Part shown: positions 9,209 through 16,310 of the stretch, piece by piece
Layout: every line of letters starts with the position of its first letter
Position numbering within the stretch: position 1 is the stretch's first letter
Source of the DNA: Arenibacter sp. F26102
GTDB taxonomy: Bacteria; Bacteroidota; Bacteroidia; Flavobacteriales; Flavobacteriaceae
DNA length: 64,000 nucleotides
NCBI RefSeq assembly: GCF_023015865.1
Contig: NZ_JALKBC010000006.1
Span: 124,001 to 188,000, forward strand
Reading direction: 5' to 3'
The notes under the pieces: generated by a model
What the model was told of the DNA's origin: nothing
What the model saw: the letters and a program-made list of their open reading frames with translations, nothing else
The model's database searches: none
Translations under genes and position numbers: made by a program

Positions 9209-10225
9209 TTATTTTCTGACCTTTTGTTCCCAAAGCCAGGCCGATTTCATAGCCTCATCCAGAGTGGATTCTGCCTTCCAACCTAAAACTTTATTGGCCT
9301 TGGTCGTATCAGCATAGGCAGAAGTAATATCCCCAGGTCTTCTATCCACAATTTTATAGTTTAATTTTTTTCCGGACACCCTTTCAAAACTCTTAATGAC
9401 CTCCAAAACGGTACTACCTGTTCCCGTGCCCACATTGAAAACCTCATAGTTCTCCGAGTTCTTACCGTTCAGTAGTCTTTCCAACGCCACTACATGTGCC
9501 TTTGCCAGATCCACCACATGAATATAATCCCTAATACAAGTACCATCTGTGGTAGGATAATCCCCGCCAAAAACCGAAAGCTGCTCTCTAAGACCAATAC
9601 CTGTCTGGGTAATAAACGGCACCAAATTCTGTGGTACACCAATGGGCAATTCTCCTATTTCAGCACTTGGATGTGCCCCCATTGGATTAAAGTATCTAAG
9701 CGCAATGGCATTTATTCCTGGCGTTACCTTACAGGTATCACGAATTATTTCCTCTCCCATTTGCTTGGTATTCCCATAAGGTGATTCTGCTGCTTTTACG
9801 GGCGCACTCTCGGTAATGGGCATTTTATCCGCTTGGCCGTAAACGGTACAGGATGAACTAAAAATAAAACTGGAATTATTTTTTTGGGAAAGCTCCTTAA
9901 GCAAGTACACCAAAGTACCTATATTGTTCTCGTAGTACAGCAAGGGCTTTTCCACACTTTCACCAACCGCTTTGGAAGCCGCGAAGTGAATAACGCCAAC
10001 TATATCCTGATGTCTTTTAAAAAAATCCTCAACTTTTGATTTTTCTTTAAGATCTAATTTCTCAAAAGTGGGTCTTTTCCCCGTAATGGCCACAATACCA
10101 TCCAAAACCTTTTCCGTTGAATTGGATAAATCGTCAATAATAATTACTTCATAGCCCTTATTCTGTAATTCTACCGTGGTATGGGAACCGATAAATCCCA
10201 AACCTCCCGTTACTAGTATCTTCAT
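9209..10225 (-). CDS. galE: UDP-glucose 4-epimerase
   Basis: NAD-dependent extended short-chain dehydrogenase (338 aa) interconverting UDP-glucose and UDP-galactose. It feeds galactose use and surface polysaccharide synthesis. The Rossmann motif GGLGFIG is at residues 7-13, Ser-rich FSSSCTVYG at about 122-130 supplies the catalytic Ser/Thr, and the Tyr150-x3-Lys154 dyad is in SPYGNTK. The substrate-site segment LRYFNPMGAHPSAEIGE and the C-terminal RRPGDI motif are typical of GalE. It lies 71 nt downstream of a sugar aminotransferase on the same strand, so cotranscription for envelope sugars is likely. Confidence 0.95.
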   Translation of the reverse strand: MKILVTGGLGFIGSHTTVELQNKGYEVIIIDDLSNSTEKVLDGIVAITGKRPTFEKLDLKEKSKVEDFFKRHQDIVGVIHFAASKAVGESVEKPLLYYENNIGTLVYLLKELSQKNNSSFIFSSSCTVYGQADKMPITESAPVKAAESPYGNTKQMGEEIIRDTCKVTPGINAIALRYFNPMGAHPSAEIGELPIGVPQNLVPFITQTGIGLREQLSVFGGDYPTTDGTCIRDYIHVVDLAKAHVVALERLLNGKNSENYEVFNVGTGTGSTVLEVIKSFERVSGKKLNYKIVDRRPGDITSAYADTTKANKVLGWKAESTLDEAMKSAWLWEQKVRK

Positions 10226-10296
10226 GTAATGATTTTTATTTTAAATTTTTGTTTTCAGTTTAATCTGCAACAAGGGCAGTCCGAAATTACCTTCAA

Positions 10297-11451
10297 TTAT
10301 TTATCTATAAACTGAATAATGGTTTCGGTAATAAACGCGATTTGCTCATCGTCCAGCTCGGTATGCATTGGCAAAGAAATAACCTCGTTGACCAATTGAT
10401 TGGTTATCGGAAAATCTTTCTCCTTATAACGCTCATCCAAATAAGCTTTTTGCCTATGTAAAGGAATTGGGTAATACACTCCGCAAGGAATTTGCTTTTC
10501 AGATAAATGTTTTACCAGAGCATCCCGTTGACCGTTCAAAATTCTCAAAGTATATTGATGGAACACATGACAATCACATTTATCACATATCTCCTTACAG
10601 CCATTCGCCATTTGTGGGACAACAATATTTTTATTGCCATTAAAGGCCTTTGAATATTTTTTTGCTGCTGCCCTCCTACTGGCATTATAACCATCCAATC
10701 GTGATAGCTTTGATCGTAGCACGGCTGCCTGTATTGAGTCCAATCTTGAGTTCACCCCCACAACATCGTGATGATAACGTTCGTACATACCATGGTTCAC
10801 AATACCCCTTAAGGTATGCGCCAAAGCATCATCGTTGGTAAATATAGCACCACCATCACCGTAACATCCCAAGTTCTTGGACGGAAAAAATGAGGTTGCC
10901 GCCACATGGCCCATAGTACCGGCTTTCTGCTTTTCGCCATTATTAAAGGTATAATCCGCGCCAATGGCCTGGGCATTGTCCTCTATAACATATAGATTAT
11001 ACTTTTCGGCAATTTCCAAAACGGCGTCCATATTGGCACATTGACCAAAAAGATGTACAGGCACTATGGCCTTTGTTTTAGGAGTAATGGCCTTTTCCAA
11101 GGCTATTGGATCTATATTAAAACTGTCCTGTTCCACGTCTGCCAAAACTGGAGTTAGTTGCAAAAGGGCAATTACCTCTACCGTTGCTGCAAAAGTAAAG
11201 TCTGCGGTTATCACCTCATCACCGGGCTTTAAACCAAGTCCCATCATGGCTATTTGTAGCGCATCTGTACCATTGGCACATGGAATTACATGCTTAACAC
11301 CCAAATAGTTTTCCAACTCTTTTTGAAAGGCATGTACCTCGGGACCGTTAATAAATGCAGCTGTTTCCAGAACATTGGAGATGGAGGCGTTTACTTCCTC
11401 CTTTATGACCTCGTATTGACCATTTAGGTCAACCATTTGTATTTTCCTCAT
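10297..11451 (-). CDS. DegT/DnrJ/EryC1/StrS family sugar aminotransferase
   Basis: PLP-dependent aminotransferase acting on nucleotide-linked keto-sugars for O-antigen or capsule synthesis. With the chosen ATG (MRKIQMVDLNGQY) it is 384 aa, the family norm. The frame stays open for 34 more codons upstream, but those residues are Cys-rich and lie outside the family. The PLP lysine is Lys192 in SFFPSKNLGCYGDGGAI. ANGTDALQIAMMGLG binds the cofactor phosphate, and EDNAQAIGA supplies the Asp that contacts the pyridine nitrogen. An inserted CKEICDKCDCHVFHQY segment with four Cys is unusual and may bind metal. Product sugar unknown. Divergent from kdtA. Confidence 0.9.
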   Translation of the reverse strand: MRKIQMVDLNGQYEVIKEEVNASISNVLETAAFINGPEVHAFQKELENYLGVKHVIPCANGTDALQIAMMGLGLKPGDEVITADFTFAATVEVIALLQLTPVLADVEQDSFNIDPIALEKAITPKTKAIVPVHLFGQCANMDAVLEIAEKYNLYVIEDNAQAIGADYTFNNGEKQKAGTMGHVAATSFFPSKNLGCYGDGGAIFTNDDALAHTLRGIVNHGMYERYHHDVVGVNSRLDSIQAAVLRSKLSRLDGYNASRRAAAKKYSKAFNGNKNIVVPQMANGCKEICDKCDCHVFHQYTLRILNGQRDALVKHLSEKQIPCGVYYPIPLHRQKAYLDERYKEKDFPITNQLVNEVISLPMHTELDDEQIAFITETIIQFIDK

Positions 11452-11566
11452 TGAATAAAACTTAGATTCGCAACTTGGTTTGGAGCAAACAATATTACAA
11501 AAATAAGGATTGGCAGCCAATGGAATTTCTTTAAAGAAGCGTATTTTAGCCACAAACTAAGATTCA

Positions 11567-12802
11567 GTGTTTACTATATATAATTTTGCCGTACAATTAT
11601 CCGCTCTTTTCCTGGAATTGATAGCGCTGTTCCATCCAAAAATCAAACTTTTCGTAAACGGTCGTAAAGGAGTGCTGTCCTACCTACAAAAGAACATTGC
11701 AAAGGGTGATCAAATAATTTGGATACACACTGCCTCTTTGGGAGAATTTGAACAAGGCCTTCCCATAATAGAACAATTAAAAAAAGATTATCCAGCTTAT
11801 AGAATATTGGTTACTTTCTTTTCCCCTTCGGGCTATGAGGTCAAAAAAAATACGGCTGCGGCCGATATGGTTACCTACCTACCTATGGACACCCCAAAAA
11901 ACGCCAAAAAATTCCTGGACATCGTTGATCCCAAGCTGGTGATTTTTGTTAAGTACGAAATTTGGCCCAATTATTTAAAAACATTGGGGCACCAGAAAAT
12001 ACCAACTATCCTTATCTCCGCTCTTTTCAAGGACAATCAAATTTATTTCAAAGGTCTTGGGGGATTTATGCGTAAGGCCTTGGGCAATTTCACCCATATT
12101 TTTGTTCAGGATTCCAAATCCATTGCATTATTGAGCGGGATTGGCATCAAAAATACAGATATCAGCGGAGATACCAGATTTGATAGGGTAATTGAAATTC
12201 TCCATCGGGACAACAGTTTAAAGTTCATGGAAGAATTTAAGAACAATACCCAAACTTTGGTAGCTGGCAGCACTTGGCCGGAAGACGAGGCAATTTTGGT
12301 GCCGTATATAAATTCTAGCGAATTCCCTTTAAAATTTGTTCTTGCCCCGCACAACATTAAATTGGAACATATCAACAAATTAAGGGCATCCATAAATAAA
12401 AAAACAGTGCTTTTTTCCGAGATTGAAAATAAAGATCTAACAGACTATGAAGTTCTTATAGTAGACACCATTGGGCTGCTGACTAAAATTTATAGTTATG
12501 CGGACATTTCCTATGTAGGAGGTGGATTTGCCACTGGATTACACAACACATTGGAACCTGCCGTACACGGTATCCCTGTAATAATTGGACCAAACTTTAA
12601 GGGATTTAAGGAAGCCGAAGACTTGGTAATCAAAGGTGGAATATTGGTTGTTAAATCCAAAATGGAATTCAACACCTTAATAAATGAGCTTTTAGCGGAC
12701 TTAAAGTATCTATCAAAAACTGGAAACATCAACGGAACTTATGTCTCTGAAAATAAGGGAGCAAGCGTCCAAATCATGACCTATATACGTACATTACTAT
12801 GA
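11567..12802 (+). CDS. waaA: 3-deoxy-D-manno-octulosonic acid (Kdo) transferase
   Basis: Inner-membrane-associated GT30 enzyme that adds Kdo to lipid IVA during lipopolysaccharide core synthesis. The 411-aa protein starts with a hydrophobic anchor helix (SALFLELIALFHPKIKLFVNGRK). Then comes the signature IWIHTASLGEFEQGLPIIE with the catalytic Glu, PMDTPKNAKKFLDIVDPKL, KYEIWPNYL, and in the C-terminal lobe AGSTWPEDEA and YVGGGFATGLHNTLEPA. The start is a GTG; no ATG lies nearby in frame. It is divergent from the aminotransferase, and the small lipoprotein gene follows after 16 nt. Confidence 0.94.
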   Translation: MFTIYNFAVQLSALFLELIALFHPKIKLFVNGRKGVLSYLQKNIAKGDQIIWIHTASLGEFEQGLPIIEQLKKDYPAYRILVTFFSPSGYEVKKNTAAADMVTYLPMDTPKNAKKFLDIVDPKLVIFVKYEIWPNYLKTLGHQKIPTILISALFKDNQIYFKGLGGFMRKALGNFTHIFVQDSKSIALLSGIGIKNTDISGDTRFDRVIEILHRDNSLKFMEEFKNNTQTLVAGSTWPEDEAILVPYINSSEFPLKFVLAPHNIKLEHINKLRASINKKTVLFSEIENKDLTDYEVLIVDTIGLLTKIYSYADISYVGGGFATGLHNTLEPAVHGIPVIIGPNFKGFKEAEDLVIKGGILVVKSKMEFNTLINELLADLKYLSKTGNINGTYVSENKGASVQIMTYIRTLL

Positions 12803-12818
12803 ACACCTATGTACGACT

Positions 12819-13055
12819 ATGCAATATTCCCGAATTTTCACCTTGGTTGCTGTAACCTATTTAGTGCTTTCCTGTTTTTCATGTAGGGGACCTATGGGAG
12901 AACAACAAGGCACCACACCACCTGAAAAAGAAGCTCCATCTCCAAAAAAGGAGGATATTCAGAAACCACAACCTAAAAAAGAGGCCCCCAAAACAAAAAA
13001 TGGACATAAGTCCAAATCAAGGGATACCCTTAACCCAAAAATTGCCCTATCTTAA
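12819..13055 (+). CDS. Small Pro/Lys-rich putative lipoprotein, 78 aa
   Basis: A short exported protein. A hydrophobic N-terminus (IFTLVAVTYLVLSCFSC) with two candidate lipidation cysteines precedes a low-complexity tail rich in Pro, Lys and Glu (EKEAPSPKKEDIQKPQPKK). It sits 16 nt behind kdtA and is likely in the same transcript. The tail is too repetitive for family assignment. A cell-wall-spanning linker or a tethered peptide is a guess. Confidence 0.5.
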   Translation: MQYSRIFTLVAVTYLVLSCFSCRGPMGEQQGTTPPEKEAPSPKKEDIQKPQPKKEAPKTKNGHKSKSRDTLNPKIALS

Positions 13056-13071
13056 ATAGTCTATACATTTG
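13042..13071 (+). promoter_or_regulatory. Bacteroidota-type promoter TTG-N19-TACATTTG
   Basis: TTG at 13042-13044 is followed after 19 nt by TACATTTG (13064-13071). This matches the Bacteroidota sigma-A consensus TTG-N17..23-TAnnTTTG. It lies 44 nt ahead of the sugar-porter ATG and immediately after the small lipoprotein gene, so the porter probably has its own promoter. Confidence 0.55.
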
Positions 13072-13115
13072 GTTTACTTTTTTTGTTAGCTTTACAAAAA
13101 TCAACAAACCAGATT

Positions 13116-14450
13116 ATGAATTCCAAAATTCTTCGCATCTCCCTTATTGCCGCTTTGGCCGGATTTTTATTTGGCTTTGACACTGTAGTTATTTCAGGCG
13201 CAGAAAAAAAATTACAACTTTTATGGAACTCCTCGGAAGCCTTTCATGGAACGGTAGTAATAGGTATGGCTTTGTTTGGAACCGTTATCGGGGCAATTTT
13301 AGGTGGAATTCCCACTAATAAAATTGGCAGAAAAAATACCCTTATTTGGATAGGTATCCTTTATTCCATCTCCGCCATAGGTTCTGCTTTTGCCAATGAC
13401 CCCGTTACCTTCGGAATATTCAGATTTATTGGCGGTTTGGGTGTTGGTGCATCAACAGTGGCGGCCCCAGCATATATTTCTGAAATTGCTCCAGCAAAAG
13501 ATCGTGGAAGATTGGTTGGCCTATACCAATTTATGCTTGTATTTGGAATCCTTGTGGCCTTCATGTCCAATTATGCCCTCAGTAATGTGGGTGAAAACGA
13601 TTGGCGTTGGATGGTGGGCGTTGAAGCTTTCCCTGCTGTAATTTATACCTTATTTGTTCTTACCGTTCCTAAAAGTCCAAGATGGCTTTTGACCAAAAAC
13701 AGAACTGAAGAGGCCAAAAAAATTCTGTATTCCATAAATCCAGATCTGTCATTGGAAGAATTGGAAGCTGAAATTGCCTACGGAGAAGAAGGTGCTGCTG
13801 CCTCCGAAAGTATTTTTATGAAAAAATATCGATTCCCCTTGACTCTGGCTTTTCTAATCGCATTTTTTAATCAGTTCTCTGGAATCAACGCTTTCTTATA
13901 CTACGCTCCCAGAATATTTGAGGCTGCGGGATTAGGTGAAAGTACAGCCCTGCTCAGTAGTATAGGAATCGGTATCACCAACCTTATCTTTACCCTATTG
14001 GGTATATTTCTGATTGACCGCCTAGGTCGAAAGCAATTAATGTATTTTGGCTCTATTGGCTATATAATTTCATTATCACTGGTAGCAGCTGCTTTTATTT
14101 TAAACTGGGAAAGCATGGCAGTTCCTATTTTTCTGTTCCTATTTATTGCATCCCACGCCATAGGTCAAGGTGCGGTAATTTGGGTATTTATTTCGGAAGT
14201 ATTCCCCAATCACCTAAGAGGAACCGGTCAGGCTTTTGGCAGTTCCGTACATTGGGTACTGGCCTGGCTAATACCCTCCTCTATCCCCGCACTTTTTGCT
14301 TGGGTAGGTCCAGGACCTGTTTTCGGATTTTTCGCCTTTATGATGGTGTTGCAATTGCTCTTTGTGATGTTTATGATGCCGGAAACCAAGGGAATTACCC
14401 TGGAGGAACTCGGCAAAAAACTGAGTAGATCTAAAAATAATATCGATTGA
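13116..14450 (+). CDS. MFS sugar porter (MFS_1/Sugar_tr family)
   Basis: Twelve-helix inner-membrane sugar:proton symporter (444 aa). Family signatures are present in order: GFLFGFDTVVISGAEKKLQ in helix 1, the loop 2-3 motif NKIGRKN, FRFIGGLGVGASTVAAPAYISE, the PKSPRWLL motif before the central loop, FNQFSGINAFLYYAP in helix 7, and the C-terminal PETKGITLEEL. The ATG encoding MNSKILRISLIAALAG was chosen; an in-frame TTG 33 nt upstream only adds polar residues that do not fit the family. The substrate (hexose or pentose) cannot be read from sequence. It stands alone behind its own candidate promoter. Confidence 0.93.
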   Translation: MNSKILRISLIAALAGFLFGFDTVVISGAEKKLQLLWNSSEAFHGTVVIGMALFGTVIGAILGGIPTNKIGRKNTLIWIGILYSISAIGSAFANDPVTFGIFRFIGGLGVGASTVAAPAYISEIAPAKDRGRLVGLYQFMLVFGILVAFMSNYALSNVGENDWRWMVGVEAFPAVIYTLFVLTVPKSPRWLLTKNRTEEAKKILYSINPDLSLEELEAEIAYGEEGAAASESIFMKKYRFPLTLAFLIAFFNQFSGINAFLYYAPRIFEAAGLGESTALLSSIGIGITNLIFTLLGIFLIDRLGRKQLMYFGSIGYIISLSLVAAAFILNWESMAVPIFLFLFIASHAIGQGAVIWVFISEVFPNHLRGTGQAFGSSVHWVLAWLIPSSIPALFAWVGPGPVFGFFAFMMVLQLLFVMFMMPETKGITLEELGKKLSRSKNNID

Positions 14451-14584
14451 TTTCCAGTAGTTTATCGAAAATTTTAACAATACAACGGATTAGTATACTA
14501 TTTCAAAGTCATTTAGCGGATTTGACTCTGAAACCCATCATAATTTAAGGATAATTCATTAAATTGTATTAAATTCTTAATATT

Positions 14585-14713
14585 ATGGAAGATGTTACTT
14601 TTGGCACTAGGGTGCTCAATGGATTCCTTAGCCTTATGGTAGTAGTATTGGTCGCCATTCTATTAGCTGTGGTAGTCTGTCTGATTTTAGCAGCTTTTGG
14701 TTTCTTTAATTGA
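14585..14713 (+). CDS. Small single-pass membrane peptide, 42 aa
   Basis: A 42-codon frame with an ATG and a TGA encodes a polar head (MEDVTFGTRVLNG) followed by a nearly continuous hydrophobic helix (LMVVVLVAILLAVVVCLIL) and a short tail. The composition is what one expects of a genuine small membrane protein rather than random AT-rich sequence. It lies alone between the sugar porter and the DUF1501 gene. No family recognised. Confidence 0.5.
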   Translation: MEDVTFGTRVLNGFLSLMVVVLVAILLAVVVCLILAAFGFFN

Positions 14714-14852
14714 AACTGGACCCTACTGTTCTAGACCTATACAATTCCGAGTTATATTATTCCCCAAAATATAGCATGGCTATTTATTTATATTATTTCA
14801 GTTTCGCCTAATTGGGCTATATCACTTCACTTGCATTAACGCTGGAAGGCAT

Positions 14853-16304
14853 TTAGGTCACTATCCTCTCGCCAAACAAGTCCAATATTGGTTTACCTTG
14901 TCCATCCGGAGTAGTATAAAACGGTCTACCTTCAATAGTATAATTTGTTTCCGGATCCATACCCAAGGCATGATATATGGATTGATGAACCTGATCGATC
15001 ACCACTGGATTATCAATTGAAGAGCAGGGTCGTTCATCAGCTGTTTTACCATACACCAAACCTTTCTCGACTCCACCGCCCCACATGAGTATGGAGCTAC
15101 CATCAGTAAAATGCCTATGCATACCATAGAATTTCTCGTCTTCGATGATGTCCGGTTGATTTACCTGGTCCTGCACGGGCACTCCTGGTCGGCCTTCCAT
15201 AATAGCATCCCTGCTAAATTCACTGGCCAGAATTATAAGCGTTCTATCCAAATGCCCTGATTCATCCAAGTCTTTTATGAGTTGTGCTATTGGCCGGTCT
15301 ATTAGCTCTTTCATTTTTGCCGCACGGGTATGGCCATTTTCGTGGGTATCCCATCCAAGAAATGGTTCATATTCTGTGGAAACACTGATGAACCTTCCTC
15401 CGTTCATGGCCAATCTTTTTGCCAGAAGGCACCCTAACCCAAACCTCCCAGTATTATAGGTGTCATAAACCTCTTTGGGTTCCTGTGATAGATCGAAAAC
15501 CTTGGCCTCAGGAGAATTTAACAACCGATAGGATTGTTCCATGGAACGCATCAGGGATTCCCTTTGATAATCGCTGCCACCCTCCATAATCTTGCTCTTA
15601 TTTGCCAATTCCTTATAAAGTTTATAGCGGGCTTCAAATCTTTTAAGCGACATCCCTTGAGGTGGCCTTACACTATCCAAACCTGTAGAAGGGTCCGGTA
15701 TTAGGAACGGACCGTATTCACTCCCCAAGAATCCAGCGGAATGAAATGCCTTCAATTCCTCTGCCTCCCCAACCGTAAATCGTTGTCCCATGGCTATGAA
15801 TGGAGGAATAACCGGGTTTACAGGTCCCATTTCCTTGGCAATCCAGGCACCTATATGTGGAGCTTGCACAGACTGGGGTGGCTCATAACATGTATGCCAA
15901 TGGTATTGATGACGCGTATGTAGTATATGACCAAGATCTGCGGATTTATAAGAACGGATTATAGCACCTTTATCCATTACACCGCCTATCCCTTCAAGTC
16001 CCTCCGAAAAATGTAATCCATCCACAATTGTGGGTACCTTAGGAAAGGTGCTTAAAACTCTCTTGCTTTCCACTCCCTTGGTGTAGGGTACGAATGCCTT
16101 GGGGTCAAATGTTTCCGTATGGGCCATACCCCCTGCCATCCACAATAAAATAACGGTATCGGCTTTGGAAGTTATAGCTGGAACTGAATTGCAGGAACTT
16201 AAAAAACTGGCCATCGGAATACTGGTAGAAGCTGCCGCAAGACTAGCTGCCCCCATCTTTTTAACAAAATCCCTTCTCGCACTACTATGTAAATCCTTAT
16301 TCAT
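14853..16304 (-). CDS. DUF1501 domain-containing protein (Tat-exported sulfatase-like fold)
   Basis: A 483-aa exported protein. The N-terminus has a twin-arginine signal (SARRDFVKKMG, then an Ala/Ser-rich hydrophobic stretch). The mature part matches the DUF1501 family, whose fold is related to alkaline phosphatase/sulfatase enzymes. Visible segments are VILLWMAGGMAHTETFDPK, DLGHILHTRHQY, GRFGLGCLLAKRLAMNGGRF, FLGWDTHENGHTRA and TLIILASEFSRDA, which include several candidate metal ligands (His, Asp). Such proteins occur beside DUF1549/DUF1553 proteins in Planctomycetes and some Bacteroidota; the function is not established. It is 6 nt downstream of its partner on the same strand, so the two form an operon. 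Confidence 0.9.
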   Translation of the reverse strand: MNKDLHSSARRDFVKKMGAASLAAASTSIPMASFLSSCNSVPAITSKADTVILLWMAGGMAHTETFDPKAFVPYTKGVESKRVLSTFPKVPTIVDGLHFSEGLEGIGGVMDKGAIIRSYKSADLGHILHTRHQYHWHTCYEPPQSVQAPHIGAWIAKEMGPVNPVIPPFIAMGQRFTVGEAEELKAFHSAGFLGSEYGPFLIPDPSTGLDSVRPPQGMSLKRFEARYKLYKELANKSKIMEGGSDYQRESLMRSMEQSYRLLNSPEAKVFDLSQEPKEVYDTYNTGRFGLGCLLAKRLAMNGGRFISVSTEYEPFLGWDTHENGHTRAAKMKELIDRPIAQLIKDLDESGHLDRTLIILASEFSRDAIMEGRPGVPVQDQVNQPDIIEDEKFYGMHRHFTDGSSILMWGGGVEKGLVYGKTADERPCSSIDNPVVIDQVHQSIYHALGMDPETNYTIEGRPFYTTPDGQGKPILDLFGERIVT

Positions 16305-16310
16305 TTTTTG

